Assembly: GCF_025917005.1 (NCBI RefSeq)
Contig: NZ_CP078091.1
Coordinates: forward strand, 3,410,001-3,474,000
Direction of reading: 5' to 3'
Origin: Porphyrobacter sp. ULC335
GTDB taxonomy: Bacteria; Pseudomonadota; Alphaproteobacteria; Sphingomonadales; Sphingomonadaceae
DNA length: 64,000 bases
Below the pieces are notes generated by a model. That model saw only the letters and a list, made by a program, of their open reading frames with translations, was not told the DNA's origin and ran no database searches. The position numbers were made by a program, and so were the translations under genes. Every line of letters begins with the position of its first letter. The first letter of the stretch is position 1. Positions 16,070-25,288 of this stretch are shown piece after piece.

Positions 16070-18694
16070 ATGCGGAACATGTTCTTGGGGCGGTGGCTCA
16101 TCGTGCTGGCGGCGCTGACGGGTGCCGGCTTCCCGGCAAACGCCCAATCCTTTGCCGAGGGCAGCTTCGATTCGGCTATCCCCACGCTGACGGCCACGGT
16201 CGGCCATGCGCCGGGCAGCCGCATCACCTCGCCCGACCAGACCTATGCCTACCTCAAGGCGCTGGCCGAGGCCGCGCCTGATCGCGCGCAGCTGGTGCAA
16301 TATGCGGTGAGCTGGGAAGGCCGGCCGCTCTATTACCTCGTGCTCTCCGCGCCGGCGAACATGGCGAGGATCGATGCGATCCGCGCCGATATGGCGAACA
16401 TCGCCGCCGGACGCGCGGGCAATGGATCGGCGCTGCCGGTCACCTGGCTCGCCTATGGCGTTCACGGCAACGAGATTTCCTCGACCGATGCCGCGTTGAT
16501 GACCGCCTATCACCTGCTTGCCGCGCAGGGTGACGAACGCGCGGCGAAGATCATGGCGAACACCATCGTGGTGGTCGACCCGATGCAGAACCCCGATGGC
16601 CGGGCGCGCTTCGTGAACAACTTCCTCGCCTCGACAGGGATCGTCCCCGATGCCGACCGGCAGGCCGCCGAGCATGACGAGCCGTGGCCGAGCGGGCGGG
16701 TCAATCACTACATGTTCGATTTGAACCGCGACTGGTTCACGCTTTCCCAGCCCGAGACCCGCGGCAAGGTGGCCGCGATCCGCCAGTGGAACCCGGTCGT
16801 GGTGGTCGACTTGCACGAAATGGGCGGGGACGAGACTTACTTCTTCTCGCCCGCTGCCCAGCCCTTTAGCCCCAACCTCACCCCGGCACAGATCCGCGCC
16901 TATGAACTGATCGGTCGCTACAACGCGGCTGCCTTCGACGCGCGCGGCGAGCCCTATTTCACGCGTGAGGTGTTCGACCTGTTCTACCCGGGTTACGGCG
17001 ACACCTGGAACGCGCATCAGGGCGCAGTCGGATCGACCTACGAGCAAGGCTCGGCACGCGGGCTGGTGTTTGCCCGGCGCGACGGGACCGAACTGACCTA
17101 TGCCGACGGGGTGGAGAACCACTTCACCGCCAGCTTGGCGACCGCCGCTGCGGTGGCCGACAATCCGCAAAAGTTCCTTTCAGACTTCGCGGCCTATCGC
17201 GCAGGCAATGCCAGCGGCGCTGCCGGACGCGGGGCCTATGTCATCGATCTCGGCAAGCGGCGCTGGAATGCAGAGCGCCTGGGCCGGAGGCTCGCTGCGC
17301 AAGGCATCACGGTGCTGCGCCGCGAAGGGAGCGCCAGCGTCTGCGGCAAGTCCTATCCGTCCGGTTACCTCGCTGTCCCGCAGGCCCAACCTGCCGCCCG
17401 GCTGATCCGCAGCCTGCTCGACCGCGACACGCCGTTGCCGCCTGACTTCCTTGCCGAACAGGAACGCCGCCGCTCGGTCGATCTGCCGCACGAACTCTAT
17501 GACGTGACCGCCTGGTCGGTGGGACCGATGGCGGGCGTCGACGTGGCGCTTTGCAATACCACCGTAAGCGGCGACCCGCTGAGCCCCGATGCGCCGATCA
17601 TAGCCAAGGCGGAAGGTAGCGGAGCGTTTGCCATAGCCGTGCCGTGGACCGATGGCGGTCAGGCCCGTCTGGTCACGCTGGCCCTGCGCGAAGGGATCGA
17701 GGGCCGCGTCACCGACAAGGCGTTCACCACTGCAGGCCGCGAGTTTCCGCGTGGGACCGTGGTGTTCCCGGCCGGATCGAACAGCCCTGAAAAGATGGCA
17801 CGCCTCGCCGCGCTGGCCAGCGAGGTGGGCGCGCATACCGTCGCGCTTGATAGCGGTTGGGTCGACAGCGGGCCGAACCTCGGCAGTGAACGCTTCGTGC
17901 GGCTCACCCTGCCACGCGTTGCTGTGGCCTGGGATGACGGGGTGTCGCAGCTCTCGGCGGGCGCGCTGCGCTTTGTGCTCGAACAGCGCATCGGTCTGCC
18001 GGTGACGCCGATCCGCACCAGCCGCCTCGCGCGCGCCGACCTCAGCGATTATGACGTGCTGCTGGTGCCCGAGGGTGACCCTTCGGGTGTGCTTGGCGAT
18101 GGCGGGCAGCGCGCGGTGCGCAGCTTCGTCCAGCGCGGCGGGGTGCTGGTGGCGATCGGCGAAAGCCTGGAAAGCTTCAGCGGCGGCGATAACCCGCTGC
18201 TTGCCGTCAAGCGCGAAGCCGCGCTGGGCCGCGAGCCTGCCGAGGGCGGCGATGCCAAGGGCGCACTGGCCGAGGCGGTCGCCATCACCAATGACGCAGA
18301 GTACCGCGAGGCTATCAAGGATCAGCAGGCCTTGCCCGACACCCTGCCGGGCGCGCTGCTGAATGTGGTGGGCGAGCCGGACCACTTCCTCTCCGCCGGT
18401 TACGATGATGGCGCGGTGGTGCTGGCGACGGGGACGCAGATCTTCACCCCGCTCGACCGGGCGAAGGGCATCAACGTGCTGCGCTTCGCCGCGCCCGGCA
18501 ATCTGATCGCCAGCGGTTATGTGTGGGACGAGAACCGTAAGCAGTTGGCTTACAAGCCCTACCTCGTGGCACAGCCGCAGGGGCGCGGGCTGGTGATCGG
18601 CTTCGCGCATGATCCCTCCACCCGCGCCTATCTCGAAGGGCTCGATCTGCTGATTGCCAACGCCGTCCTCGTTGCGCCGTCGCGGGTGCGGTGA
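16070..18694 (+). CDS. Secreted M14-family zinc carboxypeptidase with C-terminal extension
   Basis: An 874-residue exported metallopeptidase. After the signal peptide (MRNMFLGRWLIVLAALTGAG ... NAQ) the M14 domain shows the zinc motif HGNE (in YGVHGNEISS, about residues 134-137), the substrate-binding DLNRDWF, and VVDLHEMGGDE supplying the third ligand His. A Glu-rich catalytic region follows (DGTELTYADGVENHF). The remaining 450 residues contain a glutamine-amidotransferase-like fold (DYDVLLVPEGDPSG, FVQRGGVLVAIGES), a pairing seen in large peptidases of this type in Sphingomonadales and Bacteroidetes. Likely periplasmic peptide degradation. GAGGGAA lies 5 nt before the ATG at 16070. Confidence 0.9.
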   Translation: MRNMFLGRWLIVLAALTGAGFPANAQSFAEGSFDSAIPTLTATVGHAPGSRITSPDQTYAYLKALAEAAPDRAQLVQYAVSWEGRPLYYLVLSAPANMARIDAIRADMANIAAGRAGNGSALPVTWLAYGVHGNEISSTDAALMTAYHLLAAQGDERAAKIMANTIVVVDPMQNPDGRARFVNNFLASTGIVPDADRQAAEHDEPWPSGRVNHYMFDLNRDWFTLSQPETRGKVAAIRQWNPVVVVDLHEMGGDETYFFSPAAQPFSPNLTPAQIRAYELIGRYNAAAFDARGEPYFTREVFDLFYPGYGDTWNAHQGAVGSTYEQGSARGLVFARRDGTELTYADGVENHFTASLATAAAVADNPQKFLSDFAAYRAGNASGAAGRGAYVIDLGKRRWNAERLGRRLAAQGITVLRREGSASVCGKSYPSGYLAVPQAQPAARLIRSLLDRDTPLPPDFLAEQERRRSVDLPHELYDVTAWSVGPMAGVDVALCNTTVSGDPLSPDAPIIAKAEGSGAFAIAVPWTDGGQARLVTLALREGIEGRVTDKAFTTAGREFPRGTVVFPAGSNSPEKMARLAALASEVGAHTVALDSGWVDSGPNLGSERFVRLTLPRVAVAWDDGVSQLSAGALRFVLEQRIGLPVTPIRTSRLARADLSDYDVLLVPEGDPSGVLGDGGQRAVRSFVQRGGVLVAIGESLESFSGGDNPLLAVKREAALGREPAEGGDAKGALAEAVAITNDAEYREAIKDQQALPDTLPGALLNVVGEPDHFLSAGYDDGAVVLATGTQIFTPLDRAKGINVLRFAAPGNLIASGYVWDENRKQLAYKPYLVAQPQGRGLVIGFAHDPSTRAYLEGLDLLIANAVLVAPSRVR

Positions 18695-18728
18695 GGGCGC
18701 GGGCTGACCGCGGACTGATCTAGGAACC

Positions 18729-18745
18729 TGACACTTATTGTGTCA
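18729..18745. promoter_or_regulatory. Palindrome at the start of the DUF2306-like gene
   Basis: TGACAC-ttatt-GTGTCA is a perfect inverted repeat with 6-bp arms and a 5-nt centre, directly abutting the ATG at 18745. It could be an operator or a translation-blocking hairpin. No partner regulator is identifiable. Confidence 0.35.
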
Positions 18746-19491
18746 TGCTGATGGGCATGGCGCTGTTCGAGGCCCTTGTTGTCGCCCATGTCGTCACCGG
18801 TACGGTGGGGCTGACGGCGTTTTGGGGGCCGATCGTAACCCGCAAGGGCGCGGCCAATCACCGCAAGTGGGGCAAGGTCGCCTGTTTCGGCTTTCTGGGC
18901 GCCGGCACGCTGGCCATCGCGATGGCGCTGCTGTCGCTCTACGGGCCGGAGCACCGCCACCCGGAGATCACCGATCGCACTCTCTACGAAGGGCTGTTCG
19001 GTTGGATGATGCTGTATCTCGGCGTGTTGACGCTTGGCTTTGTCGACTATGGCCTCGCGGTGGTGCGCCATGCGCGTGACCGGCCCGCACTGCGCCGCTT
19101 GCGGCATCAGGCCGTGATCGCTGCGGTGATCGTTTCCGGTGCGTGGTGCGGTTTTTTCGGCTTCAAGGTCGCGCACCCGTTGATGGTGCTGGTAGCCTTC
19201 ATCGGCATTGTCGCGATGCTGATCCAGCAGCGTTACATCTGGCGCGGTGACGACCCGCCAAAGGGCACGCATGTGGGCGAACATTTCCGCGCGCTGATCG
19301 GCATGGGGATTTCCGCCTACACCGCTTTTCTGTCGGTCGGGCTGATCCGGCTGGTGCCCGAGCACGTGTTCAATCCGGCGATCTGGGCGGGGCCGAGCGT
19401 CATCGGCGTAAGCCTGATTATCTACTTCACGATCAAGGGCAAACGTACCGCCGCCCCGCGGGCCTCAAGAACGCGCCCACATCCGCAATAA
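18745..19491 (+). CDS. Multi-pass membrane protein (DUF2306-like)
   Basis: A 248-residue membrane protein with about seven hydrophobic segments. Residues HVVTGTVGLTAFWGPIV and HRKWGKVACFGFL recall a family of heptahelical proteins with conserved HxxxG and HRxxG motifs. A second member occurs at 41172-41942 (HVHGMIFMGWLGLYL, HRQLGKLAYLWI). Function is unknown. Alternative in-frame ATGs are at 18751 and 18757. Its 3' end overlaps the convergent dioxygenase gene by 27 bp. Confidence 0.75.
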   Translation: MLMGMALFEALVVAHVVTGTVGLTAFWGPIVTRKGAANHRKWGKVACFGFLGAGTLAIAMALLSLYGPEHRHPEITDRTLYEGLFGWMMLYLGVLTLGFVDYGLAVVRHARDRPALRRLRHQAVIAAVIVSGAWCGFFGFKVAHPLMVLVAFIGIVAMLIQQRYIWRGDDPPKGTHVGEHFRALIGMGISAYTAFLSVGLIRLVPEHVFNPAIWAGPSVIGVSLIIYFTIKGKRTAAPRASRTRPHPQ

Positions 19492-20142
19492 GTTGGCGAT
19501 GGTCTTGTCGAGGGTCAGCAGCTCGGCGGACTGACCGGGGAGCTGTTGACGCAGCGCAGCGCGCAGGTTTTCCAGATCGAACAGCATCTCGCGCTGCGCG
19601 GCATCGGCAACGAGGCTTTCGATCCATCCCACGCAAACAATCCGCGTGCCGCGCGTGACGGGCTTCACCTCGTGGATACTGCCCGATGGGTAGAGCACCA
19701 GATGGCCCGGCTCGCCCTTGACTTCCTGGGTCGTGCCGGCGGCATGGATCACCAACTCGCCCCCGTCGTAATCTGCGGGCGGGGTGAGGAAGAGGGTAAA
19801 GGACAGGTCGGTGCGCAGCCGTTTTGCGCCGCGTCCCATCAGTGCGTTGTCGACATGGGCACCGTACTTTCCGCCCACCCCCGTTCGGCTGATGATCAAT
19901 GGCGAGAACCGGCGCGGCTGGGCGGCGGCCTTGATGACGGGATGATCGCCCAGGATGCGGCTGATCTCGTCCTGAAGCCCGCGGCCGGCAGTGCTGTCCA
20001 TCGCTGCCTGTTCGTTCCGCTTGACCTGCCGCGCGACGGAGCCCGCCGTCTCGCGTCCGTCGCGCCATTCGAGCAGGGCGATGCGCTCGGCGATCGCGGT
20101 GAGGTCTTCGGCGTCGGGAATGGCTTGGATGGCAAGGATCAT
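19465..20142 (-). CDS. Fe(II)/2-oxoglutarate dioxygenase, PiuC/YbiX type (PKHD hydroxylase)
   Basis: A 225-residue oxygenase, the size typical for PiuC/YbiX. The iron ligands are His96 and Asp98 (KYGAHVDNA) and His157 (GSIHEVKPVTRGTR), with Arg167 as the 2-oxoglutarate-binding residue. Family members usually accompany siderophore-receptor genes and are iron-regulated. Here a TonB receptor lies 0.8 kb away with a TetR gene between. The ATG at 20142 gives MILAIQAIPDAEDL, the expected start. The TetR gene stops only 11 nt upstream, so tetR and this gene form one operon. Its substrate is not known. Confidence 0.92.
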   Translation of the reverse strand: MILAIQAIPDAEDLTAIAERIALLEWRDGRETAGSVARQVKRNEQAAMDSTAGRGLQDEISRILGDHPVIKAAAQPRRFSPLIISRTGVGGKYGAHVDNALMGRGAKRLRTDLSFTLFLTPPADYDGGELVIHAAGTTQEVKGEPGHLVLYPSGSIHEVKPVTRGTRIVCVGWIESLVADAAQREMLFDLENLRAALRQQLPGQSAELLTLDKTIANLLRMWARS

Positions 20143-20153
20143 GGCCGGCAGCT

Positions 20154-20798
20154 CTAGCGCCGCAAGACGCCCTCTGCCAGCAAACGGTTGACCCCGGCGG
20201 CGATATCGTCCGGCCCCATCTCGGCCCCGCCGCCCCACACCACATAGCGCAGGCCGACAAAGACGTTCATGCCCATCATCGCCCAGGCCTCAAGTTCACC
20301 CAGGCCATCGCGGAATTCGCCCCCGGCGGCCCCGGCGCGCAGCCTTTCAGCGATACGGGCGGCAATGGTCTCGTAGTGTTCGCGGTAACTCGCCGGATCG
20401 ACGAACTCCGCCTCGTCGATGATCCGGTAGACTTCCTTGTGCTCGGCGGCGAAGTGCAGGAACGCGGCGAGCGCGGCCCGCTCGATCTCCAGCGCGCCCA
20501 TGCCGTCCGTCAGCGCCGAACGCGCGCTGGTGCGCACTTTCTCGCTCATATCGGCGACGAGCGCGCGGAACAGCGCGTCCTTGCTGTCGAAATAGGTATA
20601 GAAGCTGCCCAGCGCCACGCCCGCCCGGCGGGTGATCGAGCTGACCGAGGCTTCGTGGAAGCCCTTCTCGCCAAATTCCTCGGCCGCAGCATCGAGCAGC
20701 TTGCGCAACGTCCGCCGCCCACGCTCGGTGCGCGGCGTCTTGGCGTCGCTGCACGCAGCGTCTTCGACTTTTGTCGCGGTGCCCGGACTGTTGCCCAT
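20154..20798 (-). CDS. TetR/AcrR-family transcriptional regulator
   Basis: A 214-residue repressor-type protein. The N-terminal DNA-binding domain is clear (TLRKLLDAAAEEFGEKGF at about 30-47, ITRRAGVALGSFYTYFDSKD at about 54-75). The C-terminal ligand domain (about 80-214) is helical with a GVNRLLAEGVL end. The gene is divergent from the TonB receptor across 122 bp that holds a palindrome suited to TetR dimers (20856-20878). It probably represses itself with the downstream dioxygenase, and the receptor. The effector is unknown. Confidence 0.92.
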   Translation of the reverse strand: MGNSPGTATKVEDAACSDAKTPRTERGRRTLRKLLDAAAEEFGEKGFHEASVSSITRRAGVALGSFYTYFDSKDALFRALVADMSEKVRTSARSALTDGMGALEIERAALAAFLHFAAEHKEVYRIIDEAEFVDPASYREHYETIAARIAERLRAGAAGGEFRDGLGELEAWAMMGMNVFVGLRYVVWGGGAEMGPDDIAAGVNRLLAEGVLRR

Positions 20799-20855
20799 CA
20801 GCTACTCCCTCCACGCTTTCGGTAGGACGCGCAAGGGGTACGCACAAGTCTAAAC

Positions 20856-20878
20856 TTGAAAGGTGGTTCAACTTTCAA
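20856..20878. promoter_or_regulatory. Probable TetR operator between tetR and the TonB receptor gene
   Basis: A 23-bp inverted repeat with perfect 7-bp arms TTGAAAG / CTTTCAA and a 9-bp centre that itself ends in TTCAA, giving a nested TTGAA-N6-TTCAA. It lies 43 bp before the receptor ATG and 58 bp before the divergent tetR ATG. Confidence 0.65.
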
Positions 20879-20920
20879 TATCTATGCATCCATAAGAAGG
20901 CGACAGGAGAGGAACACCCT

Positions 20921-23203
20921 ATGAGATTCACCAATTATGCCCGCACGGCGCTGCTTGTCGGCACCGCCGGCCTTGCCAGCCTTGCCAATCCCCTCGCCGC
21001 GCAGGACAGCGCAGCCGATACAGTCGCGGACGAAGCCCCGGCCGAGAGCGGCGAAATCCTCGTCACCGCGCGCCGCCGTGCAGAGCGCCTGATCGACGTG
21101 CCGGTCGCGGTCACATCCTTCGACCAGGCCGATCTACAGCGCACCCAGTCGATCGACCTGTCCGGCCTTCAGGCCGCCGCCCCCAACCTCAACCTCGTTC
21201 AGGGCCGTGGCTCGGCCGCGAGCGCCAACATCTTCATCCGCGGCCTCGGCCAGCCTGACGCGCTCCAGACATTCGATCCCGCAGTCGGAATCTATGTCGA
21301 CGGCGTCTACCTGTCGCGCATTCAGGGCGCGCTGCTCGGCCTGTTCGATGTCGAGCGGATCGAAGTGCTGCGCGGCCCGCAGGGCACGCTCTACGGCAAG
21401 AACACCACGGGAGGCGCGATCTCGATCGTCAGCCGCAAGCCCGATCTCGACGATGTCCGCGCCGCCGGTTCGGCGCTCTACGGCAGCTACGACCAGATCG
21501 TGCTCAATGGCTATCTCAGCGCGCCGCTGGTCACAGACCGCGTGGCGCTCAGCCTCGCGGGCCAGTATGACAAGCGCGATGGGATCGTCACCGATCCGCG
21601 CACGGGACGCAAGTACAACGATCGCGACAGCCTTACCGCGCGCGGCATCCTGCGTGTGCAGGCAACCGACACCATCGAGCTGATTGCGAGCGGAGACTAC
21701 AACCGCCAGCGCAACGCGCTTACCCTGGGCTACGCCACCGCCAACCTTGGCGGCGTGCGGCCAATCCCTGCCCAGCCCGATGGTGCCTATGACTTCCGCG
21801 CCTCCACCAGCTTCACCGGCGACGAAGGCCAGCGGCTCGATCACTGGGGCGCCAGCCTCACTGCCAATGTGGAACTCTCGGATGCGATCACGCTGACCAG
21901 CATCACCGCGTGGCGCAAGCTTGAACCCGACCTGTTCATCGACATCGATGCCACTCAGGCCGAGCTCGGCGACGTCTTCGTCGGCATCGACCAGCGTCAG
22001 TTCAGCCAGGAAGTCCAGCTGAAGTGGGACACCAGCAACTTCCGCGGCGTGTTCGGGCTGTTCTACCTCAACGAAAATATCCGCTCGCATCAGGAGGCCT
22101 ATGCCGATGATTTGTTCGGCGTGCCCTTCACCCGCCTGATCGACGACGAGCAGAACACCAAGAGCTACGCGGCCTTCGGTCAGGCGACCTACGACTTCAC
22201 CGATCGCCTCAGCATCACTGGCGGCCTGCGCTACACCAAGGAAGATCGCCGCTACGACCGTGTCACCACGACCGTCTCAACCTTCGGTCCGCTGAACGGG
22301 CTGACCTTCCGCTTCCCGGGCAGCCTGCCCGCGCCGTTCAATCTCGATAACGACATCAGCTTCGATGCCTGGACGCCGAGCGTCACCCTATCGTACAAGC
22401 CGGGTGCGGACAGCCAGATCTACGCCTCGGCCTCGCGGGGCTTCAAGTCAGGCGGCTTCAATGGCCGCGCCAACGGCCTCGCCGATCTCACGCTGGTGGT
22501 GAACGGCACCTCGCAGCTGGTGACGAACTTCGCGCCCGAGACCGTGTGGACCTACGAAGCAGGTGCCAAGGCAAGCTTCCTCGACGGGCGCGTCTACCTG
22601 GCTGGCAACGTCTTCTACAGCGACTTCAAAGATTTCCAGGCCCGTGTCGGTGGCGGCGCGGTGGGCGTCTTCCCGGTGCTCAACGCCGGCAAGATGTCGA
22701 TCCGTGGCGCAGAGCTGGAAGCCGTGGTCAAGCCGACCAAGGCCTGGACGGTGCGCAGTAGCCTCGGCTATCTCGATGCGCAGTATGAGGAATTCAACGA
22801 CGGCCGCCGCGCGCCCGCCTTCAGCTGCAACCCGACCGGCACGCAGATCACGTGCGAGCCGGCCTTCGCTCCACCGATCACCTTCAACGTTGCGACCGAT
22901 TACCGCATCGGACTGGGCAGCGCGGGCAGCCTGACCTTCGCCGGCGATGCGCGCTTCGTCGACAAGCATTTCCTGAGCGTCGACAACCGTGCGGGGCTGG
23001 TCGAGGACGGCTACTGGCTCACCAACGCCTTCGTTCGCTTCGATGATGCCAACCGGCGCTTCTATGTGCAGGGCGGGGTGAAGAACCTCACCGACGAACT
23101 CTACAGAACCGATGGTCAGGAGTTCAGCTCGGTTGGAAACATCCAGACTGTCTACTTCGGCGACCCGCGCACGTGGAATGTGATGGTCGGCTTCGCGTTC
23201 TGA
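20921..23203 (+). CDS. TonB-dependent outer-membrane receptor
   Basis: A 760-residue receptor. The signal peptide ends near LAAQ (residue 27). The TonB box/plug region has EILVTARRRAERLIDVPVAV (about 43-62) and the plug motif VERIEVLRGPQGTLYGKNTT (about 141-160). The 22-strand barrel ends in NVMVGFAF with the outer-membrane aromatic C-terminus. It resembles the large sphingomonad receptor group that takes up plant compounds, sugars or siderophores; the substrate cannot be told from sequence alone. AGGAG lies about 10 nt before the ATG. The upstream palindrome and divergent tetR suggest local, ligand-responsive control. The PiuC-type gene hints at an iron-related ligand. Confidence 0.95.
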   Translation: MRFTNYARTALLVGTAGLASLANPLAAQDSAADTVADEAPAESGEILVTARRRAERLIDVPVAVTSFDQADLQRTQSIDLSGLQAAAPNLNLVQGRGSAASANIFIRGLGQPDALQTFDPAVGIYVDGVYLSRIQGALLGLFDVERIEVLRGPQGTLYGKNTTGGAISIVSRKPDLDDVRAAGSALYGSYDQIVLNGYLSAPLVTDRVALSLAGQYDKRDGIVTDPRTGRKYNDRDSLTARGILRVQATDTIELIASGDYNRQRNALTLGYATANLGGVRPIPAQPDGAYDFRASTSFTGDEGQRLDHWGASLTANVELSDAITLTSITAWRKLEPDLFIDIDATQAELGDVFVGIDQRQFSQEVQLKWDTSNFRGVFGLFYLNENIRSHQEAYADDLFGVPFTRLIDDEQNTKSYAAFGQATYDFTDRLSITGGLRYTKEDRRYDRVTTTVSTFGPLNGLTFRFPGSLPAPFNLDNDISFDAWTPSVTLSYKPGADSQIYASASRGFKSGGFNGRANGLADLTLVVNGTSQLVTNFAPETVWTYEAGAKASFLDGRVYLAGNVFYSDFKDFQARVGGGAVGVFPVLNAGKMSIRGAELEAVVKPTKAWTVRSSLGYLDAQYEEFNDGRRAPAFSCNPTGTQITCEPAFAPPITFNVATDYRIGLGSAGSLTFAGDARFVDKHFLSVDNRAGLVEDGYWLTNAFVRFDDANRRFYVQGGVKNLTDELYRTDGQEFSSVGNIQTVYFGDPRTWNVMVGFAF

Positions 23204-23212
23204 ACTCCCCAA

Positions 23213-23246
23213 GGGGCGGCGGCCTCTGGATAGCCACCGCCGCCCC
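23213..23246. terminator. Terminator between the TonB receptor and the small membrane protein
   Basis: A perfect 10-bp GC stem, GGGGCGGCGG (23213-23222) with CCGCCGCCCC (23237-23246), followed by TGTCTTCATT. It serves convergent genes. Confidence 0.6.
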
Positions 23247-23262
23247 TGTCTTCATTACCGGG

Positions 23263-23502
23263 TTACTGCTGGACGGGAGCAGACGGCGGGGTGGGCTTGG
23301 TGGCCTGCTCCGCCGTATTCTTGTCCATGAAGCGCTTGGCGACATAGCCGCCGACGCCCAGCGCCACCATCGCGGGCAGGCTGACGCGCGAGATGATGAA
23401 AGGCACGGCGGTCGCCAGCACGACGCCAGTCGCTCCGCCTGCTGCCGGATGCTTCTTTGCGACACTTGCGCCAATCGCGGCGCCAATCAATTTACGGATC
23501 AT
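23263..23502 (-). CDS. Small membrane protein of unknown function
   Basis: A 79-residue protein with Gly/Ala-rich hydrophobic segments (about residues 5-15, 25-38 and 43-54) and a Pro/Thr-rich C-terminal tail (EQATKPTPPSAPVQQ). AGGAGGT lies 9 nt before the ATG at 23502, which decides the start against an in-frame ATG at 23553. I do not recognise a family. It is convergent with the TonB receptor and divergent from serS. Confidence 0.65.
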   Translation of the reverse strand: MIRKLIGAAIGASVAKKHPAAGGATGVVLATAVPFIISRVSLPAMVALGVGGYVAKRFMDKNTAEQATKPTPPSAPVQQ

Positions 23503-23600
23503 ATTGCGATACCTCCTCAGCGATGAACCGTGGGGCAGCCCGGTAAGTTCCATCCGATTGCGGCTTTTCTTGATCCGCCCGAGCGGGCATAGCGCGGCCC

Positions 23601-25151
23601 ATGCACGATATCCGCTTTATCCGAGAGAACCCCGAGGCTTTTGATGCGGGCCTTGCCCGGCGCGGGCTTGCACCGCTGGCTGCGGGCCTGATCGCGCTGG
23701 ACGAAGAACGCCGCGCGGTCACCACGCAGGTGCAGATCGCGCAGAGCCGCCGCAACGAAGCGAGCAAGCTGATCGGCGCGGCGATGGCCAAGGGCGACAA
23801 GGACGCAGCCGAGGCGCTGAAGGCCGAAGTCGCCGCGCTCAAGGACGAGATGCCCGCGCTGGAAGCGCGCGCCGACGAGTTGGCGAAGCATCTCAAAGAG
23901 GCGCTGGAGATCATCCCCAACCTGCCCGGCGCGGACGTCCCCGATGGCGGCGGCGAGGAGGAGAATGTCGAAGTCTCGCGCTGGGGCACCCCGCGGGAGT
24001 TCGATTTCACCGCCAAGGAACACGCCGACATCGCCCCTGCTCTGGGCATGGATTTCGAGACCGGCACCCGGCTGTCGGGCGCACGCTTCACCTTCCTGCG
24101 CGGCGGCATGGCACGGCTGCACCGGGCGCTTGGTCAGTTCATGCTCGACGTGCAGACGGGCGAGCATGGCTATGCCGAATGCAACCCGCCAGTGCTCGTC
24201 AAGGACGAGGCGATGTACGGCACGGACAAGCTGCCGAAGTTTGCTGAGGATAGCTTCGGCATCTTGAACGAGGCCAAAAAGATCGAAATCGAAACCGACG
24301 CGCTAAACGCATCGATCAAATCAGATGGCGAGGCGCTGATAGACTTCCTCGATCTTACTCGGCTGATTAGAAAGAATGTGGAAGACGTAGATGCCATAAC
24401 TGAATCTGATAATTATCCAGCCTTGGTTGATCAGCTTGATGACATGCTTGCTGCGTACGAAAAGCGCTTACTTGACAGAGTGAAGCGCTCGAATGAAATC
24501 GAAGAGCGAGAGGCGCTCGCTCGCAAAAGCAAGCAAATATCTTCACTTTACCTCATCCCCACCAGCGAAGTTTCCCTCACCGCCAGCGTCATGGGCGAGC
24601 TGCTCGACGAAGCCGCTCTGCCGATGCGGCTCACCGCGCTCACGCTGTGCTTCCGCTCCGAGGCCGGTGCGGCGGGGCGCGATACGCGGGGGTTCATCCG
24701 CCAGCACCAGTTCGAAAAGTGCGAACTGGTCAGCATCGTAAAGCCTGAGGACTCCGAAGCAGAACACCAGCGCATGGTCCGCGCTGCCGAGACCATCCTC
24801 GAACGCCTCGCCCTGCCCTATCGCAAGCTTCTGCTGTGCACCGGCGACATGGGCTTCGGCGCGCGCAAGACCTACGACCTCGAAGTGTGGCTCCCCGGTC
24901 AGGGCGCCTTCCGCGAGATCAGCTCGTGCTCCAACACCGGCGACTTCCAGGCCCGCCGCATGAACACCCGCTACCGCGTGGCGGGCGAGAAGCGCACCGA
25001 GTTCGTCCACACCCTCAACGGCTCCGGCCTCGCGGTCGGGCGCACGCTGGTCGCGGTGATCGAGAACTACCAGAACAAGGATGGCAGCGTGACGGTGCCG
25101 GAAGCGCTCAGGCCGTATATGGGCGGGCTTGAGGTCATCACCCCCCAATAA
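23601..25151 (+). CDS. serS: Seryl-tRNA synthetase with an internal insertion
   Basis: A 516-residue class II synthetase; usual length is about 425. The N-terminal tRNA-binding coiled coil (about 30-105) is normal. The class II core begins near [18 protein letters not shown] (about 151-168). The serine-binding [12 protein letters not shown], motif 2 [20 protein letters not shown] and motif 3 near [19 protein letters not shown] are all intact, so the enzyme looks functional. The surplus comes from about 97 residues (220-316) between KFAEDSF and YLIPTSEV, where normal enzymes have only a short loop. This segment is AT-rich and helical (see separate entry). The ATG at 23601 gives the standard [15 protein letters not shown]. 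Confidence 0.95.
   Translation: MHDIRFIRENPEAFDAGLARRGLAPLAAGLIALDEERRAVTTQVQIAQSRRNEASKLIGAAMAKGDKDAAEALKAEVAALKDEMPALEARADELAKHLKEALEIIPNLPGADVPDGGGEEENVEVSRWGTPREFDFTAKEHADIAPALGMDFETGTRLSGARFTFLRGGMARLHRALGQFMLDVQTGEHGYAECNPPVLVKDEAMYGTDKLPKFAEDSFGILNEAKKIEIETDALNASIKSDGEALIDFLDLTRLIRKNVEDVDAITESDNYPALVDQLDDMLAAYEKRLLDRVKRSNEIEEREALARKSKQISSLYLIPTSEVSLTASVMGELLDEAALPMRLTALTLCFRSEAGAAGRDTRGFIRQHQFEKCELVSIVKPEDSEAEHQRMVRAAETILERLALPYRKLLLCTGDMGFGARKTYDLEVWLPGQGAFREISSCSNTGDFQARRMNTRYRVAGEKRTEFVHTLNGSGLAVGRTLVAVIENYQNKDGSVTVPEALRPYMGGLEVITPQ
24258..24548 (+). other. AT-rich in-frame insertion within serS
   Basis: The segment encodes serS residues 220-316. Hand-counting 24301-24540 gives 112 G+C of 240 (47%), against a clearly GC-rich flank. 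Codon choice changes too (AAA, GAA, TTA, AGA, ATA appear). The peptide is predicted helical and highly charged ([20 protein letters not shown]). It has no intein features: no Cys/Ser splice start, no His-Asn end, no endonuclease motif. It enters the loop just before the serine-binding TxE strand, which can tolerate extra sequence. Confidence 0.8.
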
Positions 25152-25157
25152 CCCCTC

Positions 25158-25272
25158 CGTCATCCTGAACTTGATTGACCTATGGCCAGCTTCGCTTCCA
25201 GGATCCATCGTGCCCCAAACACTGCACGGCGACTGGCAGACCGATGGATGCTGAAACGAGTTCAGCATGACG
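25158..25272. repeat. Dispersed intergenic palindrome between serS and surE
   Basis: The left end reads CGTCATCCTGAACTTG then, further in, AGGATCCATCG. The right end reads CGATGGATGCTGAAA then TTCAGCATGACG, which is roughly its inverse complement. The whole forms an imperfect 115-bp inverted repeat of the CGTCATxCTGAACT type found between genes in many sphingomonads (recalled, not searched). It ends 6 nt before the surE ribosome-binding site. Confidence 0.65.
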
Positions 25273-25288
25273 AGATTGGAGAAAACCG

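Noticed and set aside
24258..24548. The serS insertion as an intein
   Set aside because: There is no Cys or Ser at a plausible splice start, no terminal His-Asn, no endonuclease motif, and it is shorter than mini-inteins.
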